From Xanthobacter aminoxidans (lineage in GTDB: Bacteria; Pseudomonadota; Alphaproteobacteria; Rhizobiales; Xanthobacteraceae): a stretch of DNA of 64,000 nucleotides. The notes under the pieces are model-generated. The model saw only the letters and a program-made list of their open reading frames with translations, did no database searches and was not told the DNA's origin. Each line of letters opens with the position of its first letter. Position 1 is the stretch's first letter. The stretch lies in contig NZ_JAMJXC010000005.1 of NCBI RefSeq assembly GCF_023571765.1, forward strand, positions 1-64,000. The letters run 5' to 3'. Shown in pieces: positions 1 through 8,439 of this stretch. A program made the translations under genes and the position numbers.

Positions 1-193
1 TGTTCAGGCTGGGTGTGTTCAAGCGGGCGGGGATCCGTGCCGGCTCACGGTCTTCAAGACCTGGGGCCCAACGATCTCCCGCCCGCTCCCATCCTGACAC
101 ATCCCCAACACACAGGGGCCCAGCGCAACACTGCGCTGAAGGCGGCTCAAGCGATGAGGCCGACGGGCCACGGACGGCTGCGCCGGACCTTAT

Positions 194-244
194 CCTGGAC
201 CCCGGATCAGCGCTCCGGCTGCGCCGTCGCTTGTCCGGGGAACG
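194..244 (+). repeat. Dispersed intergenic repeat, copy 1
   Basis: This roughly 50-base block contains CCCCGGATC near its start and CTTGTCCGGGGAACG at its end. A second copy lies in inverted orientation at 15808-15856 and differs at only about six positions. The ends are partly self-complementary (CCCCGGA / TCCGGGG), so each copy can fold. Both copies lie between genes. Confidence 0.6.
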
Positions 245-261
245 GGTTTCTCTCCGCCGTC

Positions 262-347
262 ATGCTCCGGCTTGACCGGAGCATCCATCTTTCCCCCCGG
301 TGCAGCTTGCCAGCCCCCCCATGGGTCCTCCGGTCAAGCCGGAGGAC
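262..347 (-). terminator. Two hairpins downstream of phnD
   Basis: Two perfect 9-bp stems lie just past the phnD stop: 325-333 pairs with 339-347 (loop TCAAG) and 262-270 pairs with 276-284 (loop CTTGA). They share the core CCGG with a similar 5-base loop, so they may be members of a palindromic repeat family as well as transcription stop signals. No clear U-run follows. Confidence 0.45.
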
Positions 348-400
348 GACGGAGAAAGGGGCCTGCGGCACGCGGCCGAAGAGGGGCGGCCGGAACAGCC

Positions 401-1309
401 TCAGCTCTTCTTCTTGCGCAGCTCGTCCACGAACTTGTTCAGCTCGATGATGCCCACGTAGGATTCGTTGTCGATGGGCTGCCAGAGCTGGCTCTTGCCT
501 TCATAGATCTTGTCGAAGGCGGCCTTGTCGTTCTTCTCGATGGAGAAGAAGGCGTCGCGGATCTTGGCCTTCAGGTCGGCCGGCAGGTCCGAGAGATAGG
601 CGTAGGGCGAGTTCACGATCTGGTCGGACTTGAAGATGATGCGGAAGTCGCCGTACTTCGCCATCCCCTTGCGCTCCATGCGCCGGAGGTTGGACTCGTT
701 CTCGTCGTTCCACCAGTTGAAGGCGGCATCGCACGTGCCCTGCTGCACGCCGATCACCGCGTTCTCGTGGGAGCCCGCATAGACCACCTTGCCGAAGAAG
801 TCGTCGGGCTTGAGGCCCATCTTGTTCAGGGCGAAGCGCGGCACGTTGTTGCCGGAGGTGGAGTTGGGATCGACGAGGCAGAGGTTCTTGCCCTTCAGGT
901 CCTCGATGGACTTGTAGGGGCTGTCGGCCTTCACATAGAGCACCGAGTGATAGCCCTTGGTGCCGTCCGCATTCACCTCGATGGCGAAAGCGTCGATCTT
1001 GGCACCGGTCATCAGCGCGCGGGCGAAGGAGGAGGGGCCGTAATAGGCCATGTGGATGTTGCCGGCGCGCTGGCCCTCGATCACCGCGGCATAGTCGTTG
1101 GCGACGCGCAGCGTCACCTTGGTGCCAAGCTGCTTGGTGAGATAGTCCATGAGCGGCTGGTAGCGATCGGTCACGCCGCTGCCGTTCTCGGCGGGGATCA
1201 CCGCGAACACCAGCTCGGGATACTTGGCCTTCCAGTCCTGCGCGGCGGCGCCGCCGGCGGACATGACGAGCGCGGCGGCGGCCGCGATCAGGCTACGACG
1301 GTTCAGCAT
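401..1309 (-). CDS. phnD: Phosphonate/phosphate-type ABC transporter substrate-binding protein
   Basis: A 302-residue periplasmic binding protein of the PhnD family, which captures phosphonates, phosphite or related oxyanions for an ABC importer. Residues 1-23 form a signal peptide ending in the cleavage-like GGAAAQ. The mature part carries PhnD-type segments: an N-terminal PAENGSG loop, AYYGPSSFARAL, VDPNSTSGNNVPRFAL and the FNWWNDENESN stretch. The start at 1309 is chosen because AGGAG lies just upstream and the signal peptide begins there. The ATPase gene phnC is 85 bases upstream, so the two are probably cotranscribed. Exact substrate cannot be read from the sequence. Confidence 0.88.
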   Translation of the reverse strand: MLNRRSLIAAAAALVMSAGGAAAQDWKAKYPELVFAVIPAENGSGVTDRYQPLMDYLTKQLGTKVTLRVANDYAAVIEGQRAGNIHMAYYGPSSFARALMTGAKIDAFAIEVNADGTKGYHSVLYVKADSPYKSIEDLKGKNLCLVDPNSTSGNNVPRFALNKMGLKPDDFFGKVVYAGSHENAVIGVQQGTCDAAFNWWNDENESNLRRMERKGMAKYGDFRIIFKSDQIVNSPYAYLSDLPADLKAKIRDAFFSIEKNDKAAFDKIYEGKSQLWQPIDNESYVGIIELNKFVDELRKKKS

Positions 1310-1394
1310 GTCTCGTGCTCCTGTCGGACGAATCGAAACTGGGCAAGCAGGGTCGGCCGGCCCGCGGTCGCGGGTCGGCGCGGAAGGCACGCGC

Positions 1395-2207
1395 TCAGGC
1401 GAGCGCGGCCGCTTCGGGGATGCCGTCGTCGGCGGTGACGGGACGCCGCGCGGGCGTATCCATCACCTCGCCGGCCTCCAGGCCGTAGAGATCGTGCGCC
1501 ACCTGCTCGGTCAGCGCCGCGGGCGCGCCGTCGAACACCACGCGACCCTGCGCCATGCCCACGAGGCGGTCGCAATAGGTGCGGGCGAGGTCGAGGGAGT
1601 GCAGGTTGCACAGCACGGTGATGCCGAAGTGCTTGTTGATGCGCAGAAGCGCATCCATCACGATCTTGGTGTTGCGCGGATCGAGCGAGGCGATGGGCTC
1701 GTCGGCGAGGATCAGTGCCGGCTCCTGCGCCAGCGCGCGGGCGATGGCGACGCGCTGCTGCTGGCCGCCGGAAAGGCTGTCGGCGCGCTGGGCGGCGAGG
1801 GGGGCGATGTCGAACTGGTCGAGGGCGGAGAGGGCGATGGCCCGGTCATCCGCGCTCCAGCTCTTGGTGAGGGCGCGCCAGGCGGGAACGGTGGCGAGGC
1901 GGCCCATGAGCACGTTGGTCAGCACATCCAGGCGGCCGACCAGATTGAACTGCTGGAAGATCATCGCCGCCTCGGCGCGCCATTGGCGCAGCGCGTGGCC
2001 CTTGAGGGCGGTGACGTCGCGACCCTCGAAGGAGATGCGGCCGGAAGAGGGGTCCTGCAGGCGGTTGACCATGCGCAGCAGGGTGGACTTGCCGGCCCCG
2101 GATCGGCCGATGACGCCCACGAAGGCGCCCTGGCCGATGGCGAGGTTCACGTTGGATACGGCCTCCTTGTCGCCGAAGCGTCGGGTGAGGCCCTCGATCA
2201 CCAGCAT
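1395..2207 (-). CDS. phnC: Phosphonate ABC transporter ATP-binding protein
   Basis: A 270-residue ABC ATPase that would power the PhnD-dependent importer at the inner membrane. Visible motifs in order are Walker A (GRSGAGKST, about residues 35-43), the Q-loop (FQQFNLVGR), the ABC signature LSGGQQQR, Walker B (ALILADEP) and the H-loop (NLHSL). The spacing and the FQQFNL sequence fit the PhnC branch. GGGAG precedes the start at 2207. It is the first gene of a phnC-phnD pair. The usual third gene, the permease phnE, is not seen in the window. Confidence 0.88.
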   Translation of the reverse strand: MLVIEGLTRRFGDKEAVSNVNLAIGQGAFVGVIGRSGAGKSTLLRMVNRLQDPSSGRISFEGRDVTALKGHALRQWRAEAAMIFQQFNLVGRLDVLTNVLMGRLATVPAWRALTKSWSADDRAIALSALDQFDIAPLAAQRADSLSGGQQQRVAIARALAQEPALILADEPIASLDPRNTKIVMDALLRINKHFGITVLCNLHSLDLARTYCDRLVGMAQGRVVFDGAPAALTEQVAHDLYGLEAGEVMDTPARRPVTADDGIPEAAALA

Positions 2208-2476
2208 CCGGAGGCTCCCAGAGCACGCACCGGCCCGCTTGCGGGGCAAGCCGGCCGGACAGCGCGGTCTCGATCACTGGCCGGTGGAGAATCGATCAGC
2301 CTGAGCCGAGGCGATCCACACCAGCGCGTCGGGAGGTTGGATAGCGCGGCTCCGCAACACCCATGTGACGATGCCGCGCCGCGCGCTGCGCCGTTCGGCC
2401 AAGGCGCCGTCAACGGTCGCGTCTCCGCGACTGTGACAGGCGGTTTGTGACGGCGCGCGCGGTCGTGCCGGCGGCG

Positions 2477-2494
2477 ATGTCAACGACGTGTCAT
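2477..2494 (+). promoter_or_regulatory. Possible Pho-box-like repeat
   Basis: TGTCA occurs at 2478-2482 and again at 2489-2493, exactly 11 bases apart, the spacing of PhoB half-sites. The site points away from phnC, which starts 270 bases to the left, and the flanks match poorly. It is listed because phosphonate transporters are commonly PhoB-controlled, but it may be chance. Confidence 0.2.
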
Positions 2495-2658
2495 GAAGGG
2501 CAGGCAGAAGGGGCGGCGGTATCCGGTGGCGCGACTGCCCGTGTTTCCGGACCTGGAACGAGTGGCGCCGGGGAGGTTGGCTCCCCGGCGCCTTCGATCG
2601 ACCGGACCCCCGTTATTGCTGTTCTCGGGTCCCATGAGGGCGGTGGCGGGTCCTGACC

Positions 2659-2742
2659 TCAGACCAGACCGAGCAGCACAGCGCCAACGAAGCCGAAGGC
2701 CGCGCACGTCTCGATCACGGTGAGGAGATGGCCAAGTGTCAC
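2659..2742 (-). CDS. Possible 27-residue membrane peptide
   Basis: A short frame opening with GTG at 2742 encodes VTLGHLLTVIE followed by a hydrophobic Gly/Ala/Val/Leu stretch of about 16 residues ending LLGLV. GCGAGG lies about six bases upstream of the start. It would form one membrane helix. It has no recognised family. The AT-rich stretch and the inverted repeat at 2765-2790 just upstream could carry its promoter. This may be chance; conservation across relatives would decide. Confidence 0.28.
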   Translation of the reverse strand: MTLGHLLTVIETCAAFGFVGAVLLGLV

Positions 2743-2939
2743 CTTATGCCTCGCAGGGTCGATCTTGAGAGAACTTTAACAAACTCTCAAAATGCGGAAA
2801 GAGGTAAGTTGTGCTGCATCGCCGCTGCAAAGTATTGCAGCGCATGACTTTCCGCAGTGCGGCGGGCGCCAAGTCGCGCCCCCTTCTACGCTTTCCCTTC
2901 CGCTGCGGCGCACGGTCGGCCGCGGTGGAATACTGCATG

Positions 2940-4205
2940 TCAGGCGGTAATGGCGGCTTCCACGAGGCTCGCGACGGCCAGCGCCTGCCGATCCCGACCG
3001 AAACGCCCCACCACCTGCACACCCATGGGCATGCCGTTGGCGGCGGAGAGCCCCGCCACATTGATCGCCGGGCACCCCATCAGCGTCCACAGCCGGTTGA
3101 AGATGGCCGAGCCGGTGGTGGCGAATCCCTCCGGCGCGGGGCCGGGGGCGGAGAAGGTGAGGATGGCATCCACCTCCGCGAATACATCCCCCAGCGCATG
3201 CCGCGCCCGCTTCGCCGTGCGGCGCGCGCCGTCATAAAGGTCGGGCGGAATGGCGCGGGCGGCTTCGAGATGGCCGCGCAGCAGGGGCGAGAGCCGGTCG
3301 CCGTCATAGTCCAGCTCATCGCCGAGGGAGAGCGCGGCCTCGAAATCCTGCACGGTGCCATGGATGGCGTCGGCCGCCTCCAGCGCCTCGGGCAATTCCA
3401 GATCGAAGATGCGGGCGCCCCGCGCCTCGGCGGCGCGGGCGGCGGCGGCCAGCGCGGCGTGGGCGTCGGGCGAGGCGGCGCTGGCGCGGGCGGTGCGCAC
3501 GATGGCGATGCGCGGTGCTTCGGCGGTCTCGTCGCCGATATCGAGGCCGCGGCCGGCGATGGCATTGGCGGCGAAGGCCACGTCGCGCACCCGCGCGCCG
3601 AACAGGCCAACGGTGTCGAGATGCCAGGAGAAGGTCTTCATGCCCAGCGTCGGCAGCAGGCGGAAGGTGGGCTTGTAGCCGGTGACGCCGCAGAAGGCAG
3701 CCGGGCGGATTACCGAGCCGCCGGTCTGGGTGCCGAGCGCCAGCGGCAGCATCCCCGCCGCCACCGCCGCGGCGGACCCCGCCGACGAGCCGCCGGGGGA
3801 GAAGGTGAGGCGGCGCGGATTGCGCGTGCGCGTGGGCTGGAGGAAGGCGAATTCGGTGGTCTCGGTCTTGCCCACGACAAGGCCGCCGGCGCGGCGGGTC
3901 ATGGCCACGACCGGCGCGTCGGTGCGGGGGCGGTAGCCGGCATAGATGGGGCTGCCGTAGGTGGTGGGCATGTCGCGGGTGTCGAGGATGTCCTTCACCC
4001 CCACCGGCAGGCCGGAGAGCCGCGTCGCGGCAAGCCCGGGCGCGCGGGCGGCGGCGCGGGCCGAATCGAGATCGAGCGTCACGAAGGCCCCGACCTCGCT
4101 TTCGTGCGCGGCGATGGCGGCGGCGACCTGCTCAAGCACGGCTTCAGGCGTGGTGCGGCCGGAACGGATATCGGCGGCAAGATCTCGGGCGGAAAGCAGG
4201 CTCAT
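2940..4205 (-). CDS. Amidase signature family protein
   Basis: A 421-residue hydrolase of the amidase signature family, which cleaves carboxamides using a Ser-cisSer-Lys triad. The Lys is in GLPVGVKDI (about residue 70), the cis-Ser in SPGGSSAGSAAA and the nucleophile Ser in GTQTGGSVIRPA. The length is a little short of GatA (about 480), and no gatB or gatC lies nearby, so it is probably a stand-alone amidase rather than part of the tRNA amidotransferase. An alternative start six codons upstream (4223) lacks a ribosome site. The glyA gene lies 215 bases upstream. The natural substrate is unknown. Confidence 0.85.
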   Translation of the reverse strand: MSLLSARDLAADIRSGRTTPEAVLEQVAAAIAAHESEVGAFVTLDLDSARAAARAPGLAATRLSGLPVGVKDILDTRDMPTTYGSPIYAGYRPRTDAPVVAMTRRAGGLVVGKTETTEFAFLQPTRTRNPRRLTFSPGGSSAGSAAAVAAGMLPLALGTQTGGSVIRPAAFCGVTGYKPTFRLLPTLGMKTFSWHLDTVGLFGARVRDVAFAANAIAGRGLDIGDETAEAPRIAIVRTARASAASPDAHAALAAAARAAEARGARIFDLELPEALEAADAIHGTVQDFEAALSLGDELDYDGDRLSPLLRGHLEAARAIPPDLYDGARRTAKRARHALGDVFAEVDAILTFSAPGPAPEGFATTGSAIFNRLWTLMGCPAINVAGLSAANGMPMGVQVVGRFGRDRQALAVASLVEAAITA

Positions 4206-4360
4206 GCGCTCACTCTGCGGCATCCATGGGCCGCCACCATGCGCAACCCCCGCCGCCGACGCAATGGCGGGGCGAGGGCGCTCCACGGCTACCCTCGCTC
4301 CCCGTGCGGAGGGGGATTCCACCGAGAGGGGACGAGCCGGCGCTTTCGGGAAAGGCCGCC

Positions 4361-4401
4361 CCCTCACCCCCGGCCCCTCTCCCGGGCGGGGAGAGGGGGA
4401 G
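4361..4401. repeat. CTCTCCC/GGGAGAG palindromic repeat, copy 1
   Basis: A CCCTCACCCC box is followed by the palindrome CCCCTCTCCC-GGGCGGGGAGAGGGG. It lies between glyA and the amidase. Related copies are at 5749-5780, 5830-5871, 16003-16040 and 16079-16112. This is a dispersed intergenic palindrome of a kind common in Hyphomicrobiales genomes. Confidence 0.6.
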
Positions 4402-4420
4402 GAGGGCGGTGCATCGCCCC

Positions 4421-5710
4421 TCACATCCCCGCATACAGGGGGAAGCGGGCGCAGATGTCGCGCACGGTCGCGCGCGCCGCGACTTCGGCCTTGCCGTTGG
4501 CTTCGGCGCCGTTGGCCGCGAGGCCGGTGAGCACGTCGGCGATCAGGTCGGCCACCGTCTCGAACTCGGCGACGCCGAACCCGCGCGTGGTGCCGGCGGG
4601 GGTGCCGAGGCGGATGCCGGATGTCACGGCCGGCTTTTCCGGATCGAACGGAATGCCGTTCTTGTTGCAGGTCAGGCCGGCCCGCTCCAGCGCCGCTTCC
4701 GCCGCCTTGCCGGTGACGCCGAAGGGCCTGAGGTCCACCAGCACCATATGGCTGTCTGTGCCGCCGGAGACGATGGCCGCGCCGCGCTGCGACAGCCGGG
4801 CCGCCAGCGCCCGCGCATTCGCGATCACCTGCGCGGCATAGGCGCGGAACTCGGGCGTCAGCGCCTCGCCGAACGCCACCGCCTTGGCGGCGATCACATG
4901 CATCAGCGGGCCGCCCTGCAGGCCGGGGAAAACCGCCGAATTGAGCTTCTTCGCCAGCGCCTCGTCATTGGTGAGGATCAGTCCGCCGCGCGGGCCGCGC
5001 AGGGTCTTGTGGGTGGTGGTCGTCACCACATGGGCGTGGGGGAAGGGGGACGGGTAGGCCCCGGCGGCGATGAGCCCGGCATAGTGGGCGGCATCCACCA
5101 TCAGCAGCGCGCCCACCTGATCGGCGATGGCGCGGAAGCGGGCGAAATCGATGATGCGCGGATAGGACGAACCGCCGGCGATGATGAGCTTGGGCCGGTG
5201 CTCCAGCGCCAGGCGCTCCACCGCGTCGTAGTCGATCAGGGCGGTGTCCGGCGCCACGCCGTAGCCGATGGCGTTGAACCATTTGCCGGAGAGGGTGGGC
5301 GGCGCCCCGTGGGTGAGGTGGCCGCCGGCCGCCAGCGACATGCCGAGCAGGGTATCGCCGGGCTTCAGCACCGCCATCAGCACGGCGGCATTGGCCTGCG
5401 CGCCCGAATGGGGCTGCACATTGGCAAAGCCCGCCCCGAACAGCGCCTTGGCGCGGTCGATGGCGATCTCCTCCACCACGTCCACATGCTCGCAGCCGCC
5501 GTAGTAGCGCTTGCCCGGCAGGCCCTCGGCATACTTGTTGGTGAGCACCGAGCCCTGCGCCTTCAGCACCGCCTCGGACACGATGTTCTCGGAAGCGATC
5601 AGCTCGATCTGATCCTGCTGGCGCCGAAGCTCCGCGCGGATGGCATCGAACACGGCGGCGTCGCCGGCCGGGGCGGGGGAGACCGGGGAAGGGGAGAGAT
5701 GGAGAGTCAT
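4421..5710 (-). CDS. glyA: Serine hydroxymethyltransferase
   Basis: A 429-residue PLP enzyme that interconverts serine and glycine with tetrahydrofolate, the normal family length. The PLP lysine lies in [15 protein letters not shown], and [11 protein letters not shown], the [16 protein letters not shown] segment and [12 protein letters not shown] are family hallmarks. The start at 5710 gives a short extra N-terminal tail before FDAIRAE. It lies 161 bases downstream of sdaA in the same direction. Together the two could convert glycine to serine and then to pyruvate. Confidence 0.95.
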   Translation of the reverse strand: MTLHLSPSPVSPAPAGDAAVFDAIRAELRRQQDQIELIASENIVSEAVLKAQGSVLTNKYAEGLPGKRYYGGCEHVDVVEEIAIDRAKALFGAGFANVQPHSGAQANAAVLMAVLKPGDTLLGMSLAAGGHLTHGAPPTLSGKWFNAIGYGVAPDTALIDYDAVERLALEHRPKLIIAGGSSYPRIIDFARFRAIADQVGALLMVDAAHYAGLIAAGAYPSPFPHAHVVTTTTHKTLRGPRGGLILTNDEALAKKLNSAVFPGLQGGPLMHVIAAKAVAFGEALTPEFRAYAAQVIANARALAARLSQRGAAIVSGGTDSHMVLVDLRPFGVTGKAAEAALERAGLTCNKNGIPFDPEKPAVTSGIRLGTPAGTTRGFGVAEFETVADLIADVLTGLAANGAEANGKAEVAARATVRDICARFPLYAGM

Positions 5711-5748
5711 GGGCGGCTTCCTCGTTTGGGGTCGTTCGGACACAGATG

Positions 5749-5871
5749 TCCCTCTCCCGTCGCGGGAGACGGGGGCGGGGATGGGGGCTTTCCCGGTCTT
5801 CCCGGCGTCATGGCAAAGGGCGCGGACACCCCTCGCCCTGCCCCTCTTCCGCATGGGGAGAGGGGGGCGGC
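5749..5871. repeat. Two CTCTCCC/GGGAGAG-type repeats between sdaA and glyA
   Basis: Two repeat units fill most of the sdaA-glyA gap. One is CCCTCTCCCGTCGCGGGAGACGGGG (about 5750-5775). The other begins near 5830 with CCTCGCCCTGCCCCTCTTCC and ends in GGGGAGAGGGG. Either can fold into a strong stem, so transcription from sdaA into glyA may be attenuated. Confidence 0.55.
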
Positions 5872-7218
5872 TCAGCACTCCGGGACGTTCACCGCGAGAC
5901 CGCCTTGGGAGGTCTCCTTGTATTTGGACTGCATGTCCGCCCCGGTCTGGCGCATGGTCTCGATGACCTGATCCAGCGAGACGAAATGCACCCCATCGCC
6001 CCGGAGCGCGAGGGAGGCGGCGGCGATGGCCTTGTTGGCGCCGAAGGCGTTGCGCTCGATGCAGGGGATCTGCACCAGCCCGCCGATGGGGTCGCACGTC
6101 ATGCCGAGATGGTGCTCCATGGCGATCTCGGCCGCATTCTCGATCTGCGCCGGGCTTGCCCCCAGAACGGAGGCGAGTCCGGCCGCGGCCATGGCGGCGG
6201 CGGAGCCGACCTCCCCCTGGCAGCCCACCTCCGCGCCGGAGATGGAGGCGTTGCGCTTGATGAGCGCGCCCACCGCCGCGGCGGTCAACAGGAACGCGCG
6301 CAGCTGCGCGTGGGTGGTGTCCGGGCAGATGTCGCGCACATAGCGCAGCACCGCCGGCACGATGCCCGCCGCGCCATTGGTGGGGGCGGTGACGATGCGC
6401 CCGCCGGCGGCATTCTCCTCGTTCACCGCCATGGCGAAGACGGAGACCCAATCCATGATCTCGTGGGGCGGCCGGCGGTTGGCGTGGCGGTCCGCCTCCA
6501 GCTGGTCGCGGATGGCCTTGGCCCGCCGCCGCACGCGCAGGCTGCCGGGCAGGGTGCCCTCCTGCGCGAGGCCGCGATCGATGGAGGCGAACATGGCGGC
6601 GAGGATCGCGTCCAGCTTCTCCTCCACCTCTTCCGCCGGGCGCAGCGCGTATTCATTGGCCATCTGCAGGCCGGCGATGGTGAGGCCGGTGCGGGCGCAG
6701 GCGGAGAGCAGCTCGGATGCGGTGGCGAAGGGGTGGGGCACCTCCACCGCCTCCGGCTCGCGCGGCTCGCCCTCCGCCACCACGAAGCCGCCGCCGATGG
6801 AATAGAAGACCCGTTCGTCGAGCCGTGCGCCGTCCGCGTCATAGGCGCGAAAGCGCATGGCGTTGGAGTGCAGCGGCATCAGCGTGTCGAAATCGAAGAT
6901 GAGATCGGCCTCGGGATCGAAGGCGATGCGGGCGCCATCCACCTCGATGGACTTGCGGATGAAGAGCCGCGCCACCAGCGCCGGCACGTCGTCCGGGTCC
7001 AATGTCTCCGGCCGCGCGCCCATGAGGCCGAGCGCGATGGCCCGGTTGGAACCGTGGCCCTTGCCGGTCCAGGCCAGCGAGCCGAACAGCTCGGCGGTGA
7101 TGCAGGCGGTGCCAGCGGGGAGCGCCTCCCGGAAGCGGCGCGCCGCCACCATCGGCCCCACGGTGTGGGACGAGGACGGCCCGATGCCGATCTTGAACAG
7201 GTCGAACACGCTGGTCAT
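5872..7218 (-). CDS. sdaA: L-serine ammonia-lyase (serine dehydratase), single-chain
   Basis: A 448-residue iron-sulfur L-serine dehydratase that deaminates serine to pyruvate and ammonia. The N-terminal beta domain starts with the diagnostic [14 protein letters not shown]. The C-terminal alpha domain contains [34 protein letters not shown], and [16 protein letters not shown] with the cluster cysteines. GGAGGGAG lies close before the start at 7218. It is divergent from a GlxA-type regulator at 7370 and upstream of glyA, which suggests control by that regulator. Confidence 0.94.
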   Translation of the reverse strand: MTSVFDLFKIGIGPSSSHTVGPMVAARRFREALPAGTACITAELFGSLAWTGKGHGSNRAIALGLMGARPETLDPDDVPALVARLFIRKSIEVDGARIAFDPEADLIFDFDTLMPLHSNAMRFRAYDADGARLDERVFYSIGGGFVVAEGEPREPEAVEVPHPFATASELLSACARTGLTIAGLQMANEYALRPAEEVEEKLDAILAAMFASIDRGLAQEGTLPGSLRVRRRAKAIRDQLEADRHANRRPPHEIMDWVSVFAMAVNEENAAGGRIVTAPTNGAAGIVPAVLRYVRDICPDTTHAQLRAFLLTAAAVGALIKRNASISGAEVGCQGEVGSAAAMAAAGLASVLGASPAQIENAAEIAMEHHLGMTCDPIGGLVQIPCIERNAFGANKAIAAASLALRGDGVHFVSLDQVIETMRQTGADMQSKYKETSQGGLAVNVPEC

Positions 7219-7369
7219 CCGTCTCCCTCCGGGAACGGTGCAATTATTCTACCGCTTTTTCAAATACTTGTCGCGCGTCACTTGACCCGCATCCAGGGCG
7301 GGGCGAAGCTTCATCATGCTTGCCGGCGGGGGCGCCTGCTCGTCCCCTTGCGACTTTCGTCTGGAACAG

Positions 7370-8419
7370 ATGCGACACGTTCTCTCCGCCCGTCCCGGCC
7401 CGTCCGCCAAGCTCAGGGTGGGGTTCGTGCTGCTGCCCAACTTCACGCTGACGGCTTTTTCCAGCTTCGTGGACATGCTGCGCCTCGCCGCCGACAAGGG
7501 CGACCGCTCCCGCCCCATCGACTGCTCCTGGCAGGTGATGAGCCCGCGTCTGCGTCCCGTCCGCTCGTCCTGCGGCATCGACATCCAGCCCACCGCGGAC
7601 CTCTTGGACCCGAAGGCGTTCGACTACATCGTGGCGGTGGGCGGGCTGCTGCGCGGGGTGCCGGCGCAGGCCGACCCTCTGGCTGCCTATCTCAGGCGCG
7701 CGGCGGCGGCGGGCGTGCCGCTCATCGGCGTGTGCACCGGCTCGTTCCTCCTGTGCCGGCTGGGGCTCATGGCGCAGCGCAAATGCTGCGTGAGCTGGTA
7801 TCACTACCGCGATTTCCTAGACGAGTTCCCCACCCTCGTGCCGGTGGCGGACCAGCTGTTCGTGGTGGATGGCGATCGCATCACCTGCTCCGGCGGAGCG
7901 GGCGTGGCGGACCTCGCCGCCCGCCTCGTCACCGAGCATCTGGGCGCCGCCACGGCCCAGAAGGCGCTCAACATCCTCCTCATTGACCGCCCCCGCGCGG
8001 CCGAGAGCGCACAGCCCGCCCCGCGCCGGGCGGAGGGGACGGTGGACGACGCCCGCGTCTCCCGCGCCCTGCTGCTGATGGAGCAGAACCTCGCCGAGCC
8101 TTTGGCCATCGCCGACATTGCGGATGCCCTCGGCGTCGGCGTGCGGCAGCTGGAGCGGCTGTTCGCGGACCGCCTGCGGGAAAGCCCGCAGGAGAGCTAT
8201 CTGGCGCTCAGGCTGCGCCACGCGCGCTGGATGCTGGCCAACACGCGCTTTTCCGCCGCCCGCATCGCCGCCGCCCTCGGCTTTGCCGACGGCTCCCATT
8301 TCGGCCGCGCCTTCAAGGCCCGCTTCGGCGCCACCCCCGCCGCCTTCCGCCGGACACTGTCGCCGCGCTCCGAGCGGAGCGAGGGCGACGGCGAGGGGCG
8401 GGTGTTCGAGACGCCGTAG
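7370..8419 (+). CDS. GlxA-family transcriptional regulator (DJ-1/PfpI plus AraC HTH)
   Basis: A regulator of about 349 residues with an N-terminal amidotransferase-like (DJ-1/PfpI) sensing domain, containing VGFVLLPNFTLTAFSSFVD and GVCTGSFLLC, and a C-terminal AraC helix-turn-helix region (LAIADIADALGVGVRQLERLF, then ARIAAALGFADGSHFGRAFK). This is the architecture of GbdR and SouR, which control glycine betaine and sarcosine catabolism in Pseudomonas. Here it is divergent from sdaA and glyA, enzymes in the same pathways, so a SouR/GbdR-like role is a reasonable inference. An upstream start at 7316 is also possible. Confidence 0.85.
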   Translation: MRHVLSARPGPSAKLRVGFVLLPNFTLTAFSSFVDMLRLAADKGDRSRPIDCSWQVMSPRLRPVRSSCGIDIQPTADLLDPKAFDYIVAVGGLLRGVPAQADPLAAYLRRAAAAGVPLIGVCTGSFLLCRLGLMAQRKCCVSWYHYRDFLDEFPTLVPVADQLFVVDGDRITCSGGAGVADLAARLVTEHLGAATAQKALNILLIDRPRAAESAQPAPRRAEGTVDDARVSRALLLMEQNLAEPLAIADIADALGVGVRQLERLFADRLRESPQESYLALRLRHARWMLANTRFSAARIAAALGFADGSHFGRAFKARFGATPAAFRRTLSPRSERSEGDGEGRVFETP

Positions 8420-8439
8420 GCGGCTGTCTTCCGCACCTA

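Larger units (their letters stand above)
1..400. other. Non-coding stretch with repeats
   Basis: No convincing gene is seen here. The apparent open frames on the plus strand are rich in Arg, Pro and Ala and resemble no protein family. The stretch lies downstream of phnD and holds a dispersed repeat and two hairpins, listed separately. A permease gene phnE would be expected next to phnD but is not present in these 400 bases. Confidence 0.5.
2208..2939. other. Long intergenic region upstream of phnC
   Basis: About 730 bases separate the phnC start from the stop of the amidase gene. It holds a weak Pho-box-like direct repeat (2477-2494), a possible 27-codon membrane peptide (2659-2742), and an inverted repeat TTGAGAG / CTCTCAA at 2765-2771 and 2784-2790 in a locally AT-rich stretch. 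The phnC promoter should be in the left part. Otherwise nothing is recognised. Confidence 0.4.

Noticed and set aside
272-1438. A 388-codon frame on the plus strand opposite phnD
   Set aside because: Antisense to phnD, low complexity (Val/Leu/Gly/His) and without a domain.
2940-4205. GatA subunit of tRNA amidotransferase
   Set aside because: Catalytic motifs fit, but the protein is short and neither gatB nor gatC is adjacent.
7219-7369. Glycine riboswitch upstream of sdaA or the regulator
   Set aside because: No paired glycine aptamer features were seen; the 150-base gap looks like a plain divergent promoter region.
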